Of a DNA stretch of 64,000 nucleotides, positions 1 to 9,020 are shown piece by piece. The notes beneath the pieces are model-generated. The model did no database searches. It saw only the letters and a program-made list of their open reading frames with translations, and had not been told where the DNA came from. Both the position numbers and the translations under genes were made by a program. The stretch comes from Luteolibacter rhizosphaerae. Lineage in GTDB: Bacteria; Verrucomicrobiota; Verrucomicrobiia; Verrucomicrobiales; Akkermansiaceae. The stretch covers positions 434,001-498,000 of the forward strand of contig NZ_JAPDDR010000004.1 in assembly GCF_025950095.1 (NCBI RefSeq), read 5' to 3'. How positions within the stretch are numbered: position 1 is the stretch's first letter; every line of letters begins with the position of its first letter.

Positions 1-338
1 TGCAGCTCGCCAGCACCATTCAGCAATACCTGATGATGGGGGCCGTGTTCGGTTTGGCCACCATGGGTTCGCCGGTGATGCTCTGGGTCTGGGCCGCTGT
101 GTTTGGCGTGACCGCCCTCTTCGCCGTGGTGACCCTGCCGGTTGAGTTCGATGCCAGCAAGCGCGCCCTCGTGTGGCTGGAGCGTAGTGGCATCGCGAAC
201 CAGATGGAGCACAGCCGCGCGAAGAACGCCCTTTTCTGGGCCGCGATGACCTACGTGGTCGGAGCCATCGGCGCGATCGCCCAAGCCCTCTACTTCATAA
301 TGCTGATCCTCGGCCAGCGGAACAGCGACGAGCGCTAA
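1..338 (+). CDS. C-terminal part of a membrane zinc metallopeptidase (YugP/PF04298-like)
   Basis: The reading frame is open to the left edge, so only about the last 112 residues are present. The fragment has two hydrophobic stretches (around positions 33-140 and 235-310) either side of the block LPVEFDASKRAL, which is typical of the C-terminal half of putative neutral zinc metallopeptidases of the YugP type. The HExxH zinc site should lie upstream, outside the window, so catalysis cannot be confirmed here. The protein would be an integral membrane peptidase of unknown substrate. The family call rests on this one conserved block. Confidence 0.65.
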   Translation, partial: QLASTIQQYLMMGAVFGLATMGSPVMLWVWAAVFGVTALFAVVTLPVEFDASKRALVWLERSGIANQMEHSRAKNALFWAAMTYVVGAIGAIAQALYFIMLILGQRNSDER

Positions 339-402
339 GCCTGCGGACGACCTTGCCGGATCGATCGGGGATGCATAGCGTTATCGCTAGCTCCCCGTTC
401 TC

Positions 403-828
403 ATGCGAAAGTCCTTTCTTCTCCCGGCGATCTGCGCTCTGCCCTTGGTCTCGGTGGCAGCAGACGAGGGCCCGCCGGAGAAGTGGCAGAGGGTCGAGTT
501 CAAGCGGGAGATCCTGCTCCGGATTTCCCCGCCATGCACGCTGTCGTCGGAGGGCAGCAAGCTGACCGTGTATCCGCAGGAGACGACTTTCGCCGAGTTC
601 ACGAAAGATGTGAGCTGGGAGCACGGTGTCCCGGACTATCTGGTCGGCACGGATCCGACATCCAAGAGCTTCGATTTCGACCTGATGGACACCGTCACCT
701 TCAGGAAGGAAGTCGTGATCAGGGTGGTCCGCACCACCATCCGGGTCACGGACGGGGGCGTGATTCTGGTGGCTAAAGGCAGCCGCATGCCCCGGGTGAT
801 GAAAGAAAAGGAGGCCGCCTCGCCTTGA
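403..828 (+). CDS. Small secreted protein of unknown function
   Basis: This encodes 141 aa. The first ~20 residues (MRKSFLLPAICALPLVSVAA) form a clear Sec signal peptide with an A-A cleavage region, so the mature protein is exported. The mature part is short, mixed in charge, and probably beta-rich: it ends in a run of alternating Val/Ile and polar residues (RVVRTTIRVTDGGVILVAKG). It has no cysteine pair, repeat or motif that I recognise. It lies 64 bp after the peptidase gene and is followed by the helicase gene on the same strand. I cannot assign a function. Confidence 0.65.
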   Translation: MRKSFLLPAICALPLVSVAADEGPPEKWQRVEFKREILLRISPPCTLSSEGSKLTVYPQETTFAEFTKDVSWEHGVPDYLVGTDPTSKSFDFDLMDTVTFRKEVVIRVVRTTIRVTDGGVILVAKGSRMPRVMKEKEAASP

Positions 829-903
829 GGGCGTAGGGCGGCGGCGTTTTTCCGTCCGTTGGATTGCAAAAAGGGCGGCTTCCCGCTCTCATCCCGCCCG
901 CGC

Positions 904-2904
904 ATGGCAGGGGGCTTTTCTTTCGACTCACTCAACAAGGCCCAGCGGGATGCCGTGGCCTCCCTCGATGGCCCGGTCCTCATTCTTGCAGGTGCAGGTA
1001 CGGGTAAAACCCGCACGGTGACATGCCGGATCTCGAACATGCTCGAGCGGGGAATCGCGCCGGAGAACATCCTCGCGGTGACCTTCACCAACAAGGCGGC
1101 GGTGGAAATGCGCGAGCGTATCGGCGGCATGGTCTCGAAGAAGAAGGCGGAGGCGATGACCGTCTGCACCTTCCACTCGCTCTGCGTGCGCCTGCTCCGC
1201 GGCGGCATCCACAAGCTCGGCTACAAGAAGAACTTCTCGATCTGCTCCGGCAGCGATCAGGTAGGCATCATGAAGCAGCTCATCGTCCGCATGGGCGGCA
1301 GCGATGAGAAGGTGAAGGCGGAAGCCGTCCTCTCCGAGATCTCCAAGGTGAAGAACAAGGGCGGCGACGTTCAGGACATGGACGACGACTTCTTCGCCTC
1401 CCTCGCCGTGGCTTATCAGAACGAGATGCGCGCCCAGAACGCCGTCGACTTCGATGATCTCCTGCTCCTTGCCGAACAACTTCTGCGCGAGCACAGCGAC
1501 GTGCGCGACTACTTCCGCAGCGTTTACAAGCGGGTCACGGTCGACGAGTTCCAAGACACGAACGGTCTGCAGATGAAGCTCCTTCAGCAGCTTGTCGGCC
1601 CGCCCTACCATGTCTGCGTGGTGGGTGATGACGACCAGTCCATCTACGGCTGGCGCGGTGCGGAGAGCGCGAATATCCTCGAGTTCGAGCGCTTCTTCCC
1701 GAATCCCAAGATCATCCTGCTGGAGGAGAACTACCGCTCCACCCACGCCATCCTGCACACGGCGAACAGCCTGATCCGCAGGAACGCCGGGCGCCGCGAG
1801 AAGTCGCTCAAGTCCACCATCATGGGCGGCGAGCCGGTGCAGCTCGTCGGCATGCCCGGCGATGAGGAGGAAGCCACCTACATCTCCGAGGAGATCCTCG
1901 TGGACAAGGCCCGCGGCAACCGCCCTTGGGAAGATTTCGCAATCCTCTTCCGCACCAACAAGCAGAGCCGGAAGTTGGAGGAGGCTCTGCGCGAACGGAA
2001 GATCCCTTATCGCATGGTCGGGGCCCAGAGCTTCTACGACCGCCGCGAGGTGAAGGACGCGCTGGCCTACACGGCCCTGTTAGATGATCCGGAGGGCGAC
2101 GTGCCCTTGCTGCGCGTTCTCAACTCGCCGCCTCGCGGAATCGGTCAGGCGACCGCGATGCTCGCCACCGACTTCAGCCGCGAGATCGGTGCCAGTGTCT
2201 GGCGCGCCCTCTGTGACGAGAACTTCCTCGCCCAGCTTTCCACCAAGGTCCGCAACTCGATCGAGACTTTCACCACCCAGGTCCTCACCGCGAAGATGAA
2301 GGTGGATGCCAAGGTCATGCCGGCCAACGAGGTGCTGAAGGAGTTTCTCGACGAGATCGAGTATCTCCCGTGGCTCGAACGTGGCTGCAAGACGGACCAG
2401 GAAAAGTTGCAGCGTGGCGAGGGGCTCTCCGAGGTCGTCAACGAACTCGCCAAGGCGGTCGAACGCGGCAAGAGTCTGCGCAAGTTCCTCGACGATAGCG
2501 CGCTGGCTTCCGACCGTGAGGACGACGATCTGGAGAAGAAGTCCGGTGCCACCCTCATCACGCTCCACGCCTCGAAGGGGCTGGAGTTCCCGAATGTCTT
2601 CCTCGTGGGCTTGGAAGAGGGCGTGCTTCCCCACCAGCGCAGCGTGACGGAGGGCACCAAGGACGAGGAGCGCCGCCTGCTCTACGTCGGCATCACCCGC
2701 GCGCAGTTGAAGCTCACCATGACCTACTGCACCCAGCGCATGAAGTGGGGGCAGCCGGTTTCCTGTCAGCCCAGCAGCTTCCTGGAGGAGCTGGATGACA
2801 CCCATCTCATCCATACCACCTATGACGATGTGATGGGGGCGGAGGCGGATGACGAGGAGTTGGACAATTTCTTCGGCGGCCTGAAGGATTTCCTCAAGAG
2901 CTAG
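904..2904 (+). CDS. UvrD/Rep/PcrA-family ATP-dependent DNA helicase (superfamily 1A)
   Basis: This encodes 666 aa from the ATG at 904; an earlier in-frame start at 859 only adds a tail not seen in the family. SF1A motifs appear in order: N-terminal Q-motif (LNKAQRDAV), Walker A AGAGTGKT, motif Ia TFTNKAA, motif II DEFQDTN, motif III GDDDQSIYGWRGA, motif IV EENYRS, motif V TLHASKGLEF, and motif VI RRLLYVGITRA. These predict a 3'-5' DNA translocase or helicase acting in repair or replication restart. The length fits Rep/PcrA and is shorter than E. coli UvrD; the C-terminal UvrB-binding extension is not evident, so I leave the subfamily open. Confidence 0.93.
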   Translation: MAGGFSFDSLNKAQRDAVASLDGPVLILAGAGTGKTRTVTCRISNMLERGIAPENILAVTFTNKAAVEMRERIGGMVSKKKAEAMTVCTFHSLCVRLLRGGIHKLGYKKNFSICSGSDQVGIMKQLIVRMGGSDEKVKAEAVLSEISKVKNKGGDVQDMDDDFFASLAVAYQNEMRAQNAVDFDDLLLLAEQLLREHSDVRDYFRSVYKRVTVDEFQDTNGLQMKLLQQLVGPPYHVCVVGDDDQSIYGWRGAESANILEFERFFPNPKIILLEENYRSTHAILHTANSLIRRNAGRREKSLKSTIMGGEPVQLVGMPGDEEEATYISEEILVDKARGNRPWEDFAILFRTNKQSRKLEEALRERKIPYRMVGAQSFYDRREVKDALAYTALLDDPEGDVPLLRVLNSPPRGIGQATAMLATDFSREIGASVWRALCDENFLAQLSTKVRNSIETFTTQVLTAKMKVDAKVMPANEVLKEFLDEIEYLPWLERGCKTDQEKLQRGEGLSEVVNELAKAVERGKSLRKFLDDSALASDREDDDLEKKSGATLITLHASKGLEFPNVFLVGLEEGVLPHQRSVTEGTKDEERRLLYVGITRAQLKLTMTYCTQRMKWGQPVSCQPSSFLEELDDTHLIHTTYDDVMGAEADDEELDNFFGGLKDFLKS

Positions 2905-2974
2905 GCACGGGATGCCCCGGAACGTGCTTCCGTTTCCGGCAGGAGAAGTTAGGGTAGTTTCCCATTCTCTCCCC

Positions 2975-3977
2975 ATGTCCACCTCGCTCCCGGCAAACCC
3001 CTCCGGCTTCCCGGATCTCGAATCCGAAGTCGCCTCCCTGCGCGAAGAAGTCGCGGCTCTCAAGCTGGAGAATGCCGACCTATACGTGCAACTCGCCAAA
3101 GAGGGCGGTTGGGCTGCGGGTCATTACTACTCGCCGATTCCCGACTACGCCGAGGTGCAACGCCAGATCGAGCACAAGCGCGGCCAGATCCCGCACATGC
3201 CGGATCTGGATCTCAACCACGCCGGCCAGGAATCGTTGCTGGAAGAGTTCGCGAGCTATCAGTCGGAACTTCCCTTTCCGGAAGAGAAGAGCGAGGGCCT
3301 CCGCTATTTCCACAACAACGAGTGGTTCACCTATGCGGACGCCATCTTCCTGCACTGCTTGCTGAGGAAGCACCAGCCGCGTCGTATCATCGAGGTCGGT
3401 TCCGGCTTCTCCTCGGCGGTCATGCTCGACACGATCGACCGCTTCTTTCCCGCGCGTCCCGAGGTGACCTTGATCGAGCCTTATCCGGATCGTCTCAGGA
3501 GCCTGCTCTTTGAGCGTGATCTTTGAGCGTGATCTTTGAGCGTGATCTTTGAGCGTGATCTTTGAGCGTGATCTTGAGCAGGTGACGATCTTCGAGAACA
3601 AGGTGCAGGAGGTCCCCTTGGAGGTGTTTTCCAAGCTGCAATCGGTTGATCTCTTGTTCATCGACTCCAGCCACGTCATCAAGTGCGGCGGTGATCTCCA
3701 GTTCCTGATGTTCGAGGTGCTGCCCCTTTTGCCTTCCGGGGTCTTCGTGCACTTCCACGACATCTTCTATCCCTTCGAGTATCCGGAGACTTGGCTGCTT
3801 CAAGCGCGGAATTGGAATGAGCTCTACCTGCTTCGCGCCTTCCTCGCTCACAACCGCGATTGGGAGATCCATTTCTTCAATAGCTACGTGGCGGCGGCCT
3901 GCCCCGATCTCATCGCCTCGCGCCTCCCGCTCTGTAGCCGCAGCGCCGGAGGCAGCATCTACCTGCGTCGTCTCTAG
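2975..3977 (+). pseudogene. Class I SAM-dependent methyltransferase gene interrupted by a 13-bp tandem repeat
   Basis: The 5' part (from ATG 2975, 183 codons) has an N-terminal coiled-coil stretch rich in Glu/Leu and the SAM-binding motif IIEVGSGFSS. It then stops at TGA 3524. The 3' part, in another frame, carries the rest of the Rossmann fold (LLFIDSSHV, FVHFHDIF) and ends at 3977. Between them lie five copies of CTTTGAGCGTGAT. Removing four copies (52 bp) gives one continuous 316-aa frame reading ...LLFERDLEQVTIFENK..., so the ancestral gene almost certainly had one copy. Any copy number of two or more places a TGA at the second copy. Restart at GTG 3555 or TTG 3549 could still make the C-terminal piece. 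The substrate is unknown. Confidence 0.85.
3508..3572 (+). repeat. Five perfect tandem copies of a 13-bp unit inside a methyltransferase gene
   Basis: The unit CTTTGAGCGTGAT occurs at 3508-3520, 3521-3533, 3534-3546, 3547-3559 and 3560-3572, and is followed by a truncated CTTGAGCA. Thirteen is not a multiple of three, so each gain or loss changes frame. The unit also carries an in-frame TGA once it is duplicated. Confidence 0.98.
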
Positions 3978-4084
3978 GTCCCCCGCCGCGGTCCGCGAAA
4001 TTTCTTCGAGTCGCCGCTGGCGGCGGGCATGGGATGAGCTAGCTTGTGGGCGTCGTTCTCCCCCGGACCGCTCCACAGATCCCG

Positions 4085-5347
4085 ATGAGAATTGCTGCCT
4101 TTTGCTTGGGAGGCCTACTGTTGACCACAGCCGCACATTCCCAAGATGCACCCGCCCACCCGGACGCCCCGATCCACTTGGTCCGCGCCTTTCCGAATCT
4201 CGTCCTCGACGACAACGTCGCGGCCGCTGCGGTGATGCCGGACCTCAACCGTACCGTCGTCGCTCTCCAGCGCGGCCAGGTCCGCCTACTCCCGGAGAAC
4301 TCGGAAGCTAGCGAGGCACCGCTCTTCCTCGATCTGCGCGAGAAGGTGAAGGAGGAGACCGAGTTTGAAGAAGGCGTCCACGGCCTCGCCTTCCATCCGA
4401 AGTTCGCCACGAACCGGAAGGTCTACGTCTGCTATTCCCAGCGCGGCCCGCGCCGCACCGTTCTGGCCGAATACGAGGTGCCCGAAGGCAGTGAACTCCG
4501 CGCCGATCCCCGCACGAAGCGCGTGATCCTGGAGTATCCTCATCCTCTCGGGAACCACTGGGGTGGGGGAATCCTCTTCGGGCCGGATGGCTTCCTCTAC
4601 GTGGCGATCGGGGACGGCGGCTTGCGAGATGATCCCTATCGTCTCGGCCAGAATCTATGGTCCCTTCATGGCAAGATCCTGCGCATCGATGTCGATGGCC
4701 GCAGTGCGGGCCTCGCTTACCGCATCCCGAAGGACAACCCCTTCCACGAGCGCCAGGAGACCCGCGACGAGATCTTCGCCTATGGCATGCGCAATCCATG
4801 GGGCATGTCTTTCGACAAGGAGACCGGCACCCTCTGGTCGGGCGACGTGGGCCAAGACCTCTGGGAAGAAATCAATCTGGTGAAGGCCGGTGGCAATTAC
4901 GGCTGGAGCGAACGCGACGGCCCGGAGCGCCTGAAGTCCCGCGAGGCGGCGCCGGAAGAAGGCGGTCCCTACATCGATCCCATCCACACCTACCGCCACG
5001 ATCAAGGCATCAGCGTCACCGGCGGCTTCGTCTATCGCGGCGATCGCCTGCCGTCCTTGCAGGGCCGCTATCTCTTCGGGGACTGGGGCATGGGCAAGCT
5101 CTGGGCCTTGTCATGGGACTCTAGTACTTCCTCGTCCACCGGCCTCCGCCAGATCGTCGAGCCGGAAGCTGAGTTCCGTATCAATCCCACCGTGATCGCG
5201 ATGGATGCGAAGAGAGAGCCGCTGATCTTTAACCACTACCCGTCCACCATCTACACCTTGGAAGAAGGCTTGCCGGAAGTGTCGATCATCGGTGGCCCGG
5301 ATGCAGAGCTCTCGCCTTCCGATTCCTCCACCGCGCCGGAAGACTGA
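4085..5347 (+). CDS. Secreted PQQ-dependent sugar dehydrogenase (glucose/sorbosone dehydrogenase family)
   Basis: This encodes 420 aa from ATG 4085. The start gives a clean signal peptide (MRIAAFCLGGLLLTTAAHSQ); an upstream GTG at 4046 would bury it. The mature part is the six-bladed GSDH beta-propeller: GLAFHPKF, HWGGGILFGPDGFLYVAIGDGG, KILRIDVDG, AYGMRNPWGMSFD, GDVGQDLWEEI, GGNYGWSERDG and GRYLFGDWGMGKLW all match the family in order. Members oxidise aldose sugars with PQQ in the periplasm. No PQQ biosynthesis genes are in the window, so cofactor supply is unknown. The protein ends in a Ser/Thr/Pro-rich tail. Confidence 0.9.
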   Translation: MRIAAFCLGGLLLTTAAHSQDAPAHPDAPIHLVRAFPNLVLDDNVAAAAVMPDLNRTVVALQRGQVRLLPENSEASEAPLFLDLREKVKEETEFEEGVHGLAFHPKFATNRKVYVCYSQRGPRRTVLAEYEVPEGSELRADPRTKRVILEYPHPLGNHWGGGILFGPDGFLYVAIGDGGLRDDPYRLGQNLWSLHGKILRIDVDGRSAGLAYRIPKDNPFHERQETRDEIFAYGMRNPWGMSFDKETGTLWSGDVGQDLWEEINLVKAGGNYGWSERDGPERLKSREAAPEEGGPYIDPIHTYRHDQGISVTGGFVYRGDRLPSLQGRYLFGDWGMGKLWALSWDSSTSSSTGLRQIVEPEAEFRINPTVIAMDAKREPLIFNHYPSTIYTLEEGLPEVSIIGGPDAELSPSDSSTAPED

Positions 5348-5577
5348 TTGGTGGTTTCTTGCGATAGCATGGCGGTGAATTGTCGTGCTGTAGGGGTAGG
5401 GGATGACTCGGCTGAGGGGTGATGTCCGAAAACACCCCGTGGCTACGTGTTCACGTAATTAGATAATCAAGTTTGGGTGATAATCCAACGACCGTTCGAA
5501 GTGACTCAGGCCTCTTCGAACGGGCTTCCCGCCCTTCTCAAGCGGCAGCCTTCTCACCCCCGTCTGTCCCCCGCATC
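5348..5577. other. Intergenic region with two inverted repeats ahead of a secreted-protein operon
   Basis: This 230-bp gap holds a near-palindrome TACGTGTTCACGTA (5444-5457) and a 9-bp inverted repeat CGTTCGAAG/CTTCGAACG (5493-5501 and 5514-5522, 12-nt loop). The first resembles the palindromes at 9826 and 59323. Two GATAAT-like hexamers (5462 and 5479) could be -10 elements, but no convincing -35 pairs with them. Confidence 0.5.
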
Positions 5578-6294
5578 ATGTCATTGAAAGCTCTCTTCGG
5601 AGCAGTGCTCGCCACCTGCGCCCTGCTCGTTCCCGCCAGCGCCGGCACCGGCGCGAAAGTCTATTGCTGGGCTCCCCACCTCAGCTCCCCGATCCTCCTA
5701 GACTCACACGGCCAAGGCATCGGCAGCTACGCCGGTCGTCCCTACGGCTACAAGATCCTCGGCGTGGCTGGTTCGCTTGCCCTCGGTGATCAATGCGACG
5801 GCGCCTTCCCCGACTCCGCCGATCCCCTGAAGCGCTTCCGCCAAGGCTGGTGGAGCGGCGGCCTCGGCAGCCGCGTCGACATCAGCTCCCACGTGAAGCT
5901 CCAGGTGAACTGGGCGCAGTTCTACCCGAAGCGCCTCGAAGTGAAAGGTGACCGCCCCGGCGCGACCACCGGCCCCGTCCGCCTTTACGGCGATGTGTGG
6001 AACTGCACCACCATGTTCGGCTATCCGGAAGTCACCCTCGTCTTCCACCTCGCCGGGGCCGGGGACTACCAGATCCCGAATCGCAACCCGAACGGCTTCT
6101 TCTACGTCGTGGCGGAGTACAACCTCACCGCCCCGCAAGTCACCGGCACCCTGAACGTTTCTTCGCAGCCTGTCCTGCGGAACAACATCACGCCCGTCGG
6201 TTACAAGATCAACCGCAGCGGCGGCACCACCACCACACCGCCTTTCACCGGCTACGATCCCAGCGGGGAAGTGGTCTTCCTCACCGGACAATAA
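5578..6294 (+). CDS. Secreted protein of unknown function, first gene of a three-gene set
   Basis: This encodes 238 aa from ATG 5578, chosen because it starts a good signal peptide (MSLKALFGAVLATCALLVPASAG). The mature protein is rich in Gly, Pro, Tyr and Trp, with few charged residues. It has three Cys (in VYCWAP, GDQCDG and WNCTT), so one disulphide is possible. The late region (VTLVFHLAGAGDY, FYVVAEYNL) looks like a beta-sandwich. I recognise no family. An 18-bp gap separates it from the next co-directional secreted protein gene, which suggests an operon. Confidence 0.7.
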   Translation: MSLKALFGAVLATCALLVPASAGTGAKVYCWAPHLSSPILLDSHGQGIGSYAGRPYGYKILGVAGSLALGDQCDGAFPDSADPLKRFRQGWWSGGLGSRVDISSHVKLQVNWAQFYPKRLEVKGDRPGATTGPVRLYGDVWNCTTMFGYPEVTLVFHLAGAGDYQIPNRNPNGFFYVVAEYNLTAPQVTGTLNVSSQPVLRNNITPVGYKINRSGGTTTTPPFTGYDPSGEVVFLTGQ

Positions 6295-6312
6295 TTCATC
6301 GCTACCCCGTTT

Positions 6313-6843
6313 ATGAAAGCCTTCTCAATCCTTGCACTTCTAGCCACCGCGTCCGCCTTCGGCCAAAGCGGCCACGGCATCGAGTTCCTGCCGAAGGACA
6401 TCAAGCCGCCCGTCGGTGCTCCCACCAGCGATCTCGAATTGAAGAAGCGCCAGGCGAACGAGAAGTTCAGCGGCTTCGCCGAAGAGAAAGCGATTCCCAA
6501 GCGCTGGGACCTCGAGTCGAACTCCGAGTACATCGCCTTCGGTGAATTCGTCACGCTGCTGCCAAAGGGCGCGATCATCCACGTCCCCGAGAAGCACAAG
6601 GCGAACGTCGTGAAGGAAATGAAGGGCGCCCTGTTGCTTTGGCCGGAGTTCGTCGCCCGCTACCCCGGCTTGGTCAGCCGCATGGATGTCAGCCTGGAAG
6701 AAGCTTCCGGACAAAAGCCCATCGCCGCCGAACGCCTGAAGGCCGCGCGCAACACCGGTCTCATCATCGTCGGCGTGCTCAATCAGAACCCCATCACCGT
6801 CAGCCGCGATTCCATCCCGCCGGAGGAAGTTCCCGCCCGCTAA
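6313..6843 (+). CDS. Secreted protein of unknown function, second gene of the set
   Basis: This encodes 176 aa beginning MKAFSILALLATASAFGQ, a short signal peptide. The mature protein is charged and Lys/Glu-rich, probably alpha-helical in the first part (DLELKKRQANEKF). The block GEFVTLLPKGAIIHVPEKHK follows and resembles a small beta domain. It has no Cys in the mature part. It sits 18 bp after the preceding gene and 23 bp before the next, all on the same strand and all exported, so the three products probably act together at the cell surface. Function is unknown. Confidence 0.7.
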   Translation: MKAFSILALLATASAFGQSGHGIEFLPKDIKPPVGAPTSDLELKKRQANEKFSGFAEEKAIPKRWDLESNSEYIAFGEFVTLLPKGAIIHVPEKHKANVVKEMKGALLLWPEFVARYPGLVSRMDVSLEEASGQKPIAAERLKAARNTGLIIVGVLNQNPITVSRDSIPPEEVPAR

Positions 6844-6866
6844 GTTTCACCTTTGCTGTCCCTCTC

Positions 6867-7880
6867 ATGTTCGCCCGCCTCTCGCTCTTCCTCCTGTCCG
6901 CATCCCTCCTGCAGGGCGCGGACTTCATTCGCCAGATCCACAGCGTAGCCGGTCAGGCGATCATCTACGACATCCCCACCGCGGGCGATCAGGGCCATGT
7001 GAACTCCCGCCCGCTCACCACGGACTCCGCCATCTTCCAGCTCTACACCTCCACCACGACGAACAACGTCACCACGCTGAAGAAGCTCGATGAGAAGACC
7101 GTAGGCACCTTCCTCCCGCAGGTCACCGTGCAGGCGCTGTCGGAGGACCCCTACTTCCCGCCGCGCACACGTGCCGATAAACCCTACGGCATGCGCATCA
7201 CCATCGCTGGCATGCAGGCTGCGAATTCCGGCTCCCCCGAGTATGCCCGAAAGGTTAGCGTCACCCGCAGCTACAAGCTCTACGATCCCGCCACCTTCAT
7301 CCCCACCGGAGCCGGCGGCGAGTATGCCGACAGCTTCGTGTTCCGCGAGAACGGCACCTTCACCGACAACGCCATCCTCCAGCGCCTTCCCGGCACATCG
7401 CCCAGCAAGGTCAGCGGGGAAGAATCGTTCACCGTCTACCTCCAGCCTACCGGCTCGTCCCCGCAGTCGGAATTGGCGAAGGCCAGCGTGCAGATCTGGC
7501 CCGTCGCGGACGCCGCGATCTCGAATCTCGTCCAAGACTACATCTACAAGTTCGTGCCCCCGGATGGCAGCGTGGTGCTAAACGATCTTTATCCGAAGAG
7601 CGTGACCTACGCGCAGGTCTACAAGGGCCCTCAGGTCACCGGTAGCGTTGGTATCCCGCTCCCGGATACCGTGGTGGCCTACGACACCTACGCCCCGCAA
7701 AAGGCCCAGCTCGCCCTCAGCGGCCTAGAGGAAGTGCTTCAGGATGACGGCCAGTACACGATCGAGATCCTCACCATCACGCCCTTCAACAACGGGGCTC
7801 CGGAGATTCTCGCCCACGTGAGCTTTTTCCTGAAGCGGGACCTCAGCATCCGCAGCAGCGTGACCACCATGGAACAGTAA
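6867..7880 (+). CDS. Secreted protein of unknown function, third gene of the set
   Basis: This encodes 337 aa from ATG 6867, which starts the signal peptide MFARLSLFLLSASLLQG; the frame is open further upstream, but that part is a shadow of the preceding gene. The mature part is Thr/Ser/Tyr/Pro-rich with many short beta-like segments and no Cys, consistent with an extracellular beta-sandwich protein. It has no catalytic motif that I recognise. It ends 70 bp before a GH43 gene reading the same way, so a role in polysaccharide binding or use is possible, but only by position. Confidence 0.68.
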   Translation: MFARLSLFLLSASLLQGADFIRQIHSVAGQAIIYDIPTAGDQGHVNSRPLTTDSAIFQLYTSTTTNNVTTLKKLDEKTVGTFLPQVTVQALSEDPYFPPRTRADKPYGMRITIAGMQAANSGSPEYARKVSVTRSYKLYDPATFIPTGAGGEYADSFVFRENGTFTDNAILQRLPGTSPSKVSGEESFTVYLQPTGSSPQSELAKASVQIWPVADAAISNLVQDYIYKFVPPDGSVVLNDLYPKSVTYAQVYKGPQVTGSVGIPLPDTVVAYDTYAPQKAQLALSGLEEVLQDDGQYTIEILTITPFNNGAPEILAHVSFFLKRDLSIRSSVTTMEQ

Positions 7881-7987
7881 GTGAGGCCCCGGCCATCGCG
7901 GCGGAAACCCGGGCTTGTCCTGCCTCGGGAGCGGGTGTTATTTGCTCAAACATGTTCGCCAAGGCGAACAAATCGCACCCCGACACC

Positions 7988-8962
7988 ATGAATCCGTTCC
8001 GAACCTCTTTCCTCGCCCTGATCGCCATGGCCGGCAGCCTTTCCGCTGAAGAGAAGACCTCCGGCAATCCGCTTTTCGAAGGCTGGTATGCCGATCCGGA
8101 AGCCATCGTCTTCGGCGATGAATACTGGATCTTCCCGACCTTCTCCGCGCCTTACGAGCAGCAGACCCACTTCGACGCCTTCTCTTCGACCGACTTGGTG
8201 AAGTGGAAGAAGCATTCGCGCATTTTCGATAACGAGGACATCAAGTGGGCCAAGCGCGCGATGTGGGCTCCCTCGATCATCGAGAAGGACAAGAAATACT
8301 ACTTCTTCTTCGGTGCGAACGATATCCAGAACAACGAGCAGGAAGGCGGCATCGGTGTCGCGGTAGCGAACAAGCCGGGTGGCCCCTACAAGGATCATAT
8401 CGGCAAGCCGCTCGTGGACAAGTTCCACCATGGCGCCCAACCGATCGACCAGTTCGTCTTCAAGGATGACGATGGCAGCCACTACCTGATCTACGGCGGC
8501 TGGCGTCACTGCAACATCGGCAAGCTCACCGAGGACTTCAAAGGCTTCGTGCCCTTTGAAGATGGCGAGACCTTCAAGTCGATCACGCCGGAGGGTTATG
8601 TGGAAGGACCCTTCGTCTTCAAGAAGAACGGGAAATACTACTTCATGTGGTCGGAAGGTGGCTGGACAGGTCCGGACTATCGCGTCGCTTACGCCATCTC
8701 CAATACGCTCATGGGCCCGCACAAGCGCATCGGCGTGATCCTCAAGCAGGATGAAACCATCGCCCGCGGCGCCGGCCACCACTCGATCATCCACAACAAG
8801 AAGGACGACACCTGGTACATCGTCTACCACCGCCGCCCGATCGGTGAGACGGATGGCAACTACCGCGTGACCTGCATCGAGAAGATGGAGTTCGATGCCG
8901 ACGGTTTGATCAAACCGGTGAAGATGACCAAGGAAGGCGTCCCGCCCAGCAAGCTGAAGTAA
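7988..8962 (+). CDS. Secreted glycoside hydrolase, family 43-like
   Basis: This encodes 324 aa from ATG 7988; that start gives the signal peptide MNPFRTSFLALIAMAGSLSA, while ATG 7952 adds a charged tail in front. The five-bladed GH43 propeller signatures are present: GWYADPEAIVF near the N-terminus (the Asp is the expected general base), MWAPSI in blade 2 (region of the pKa-modulating Asp), and VEGPFVFKKNGKYYFMWSEGGW (the Glu of VEGP is the expected general acid). RGAGHHSIIH matches blade 4-5. GH43 enzymes usually release arabinose or xylose from plant polysaccharides; the exact substrate cannot be read. A strong terminator follows directly. Confidence 0.9.
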   Translation: MNPFRTSFLALIAMAGSLSAEEKTSGNPLFEGWYADPEAIVFGDEYWIFPTFSAPYEQQTHFDAFSSTDLVKWKKHSRIFDNEDIKWAKRAMWAPSIIEKDKKYYFFFGANDIQNNEQEGGIGVAVANKPGGPYKDHIGKPLVDKFHHGAQPIDQFVFKDDDGSHYLIYGGWRHCNIGKLTEDFKGFVPFEDGETFKSITPEGYVEGPFVFKKNGKYYFMWSEGGWTGPDYRVAYAISNTLMGPHKRIGVILKQDETIARGAGHHSIIHNKKDDTWYIVYHRRPIGETDGNYRVTCIEKMEFDADGLIKPVKMTKEGVPPSKLK

Positions 8963-8989
8963 GCAAAGCCGCGCCGCTTGATTTTGCAG

Positions 8990-9020
8990 GGCAGGGACTT
9001 CGGTCCCTGCCTTTTATTTT
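8990..9020 (+). terminator. Rho-independent terminator after the GH43 gene
   Basis: A perfect 9-bp stem GGCAGGGAC/GTCCCTGCC closes a TTCG tetraloop and is followed by TTTTATTTT. The T-run lies on the + strand side only, so it ends the GH43 transcript. Its tail overlaps the stop codon of the convergent PEP-CTERM gene. Confidence 0.93.

Noticed and set aside
3508-3572. Short tandem repeats as a possible CRISPR-like array
   Set aside because: The copies are directly adjacent without spacers and only 13 bp long, so this is a simple tandem repeat.
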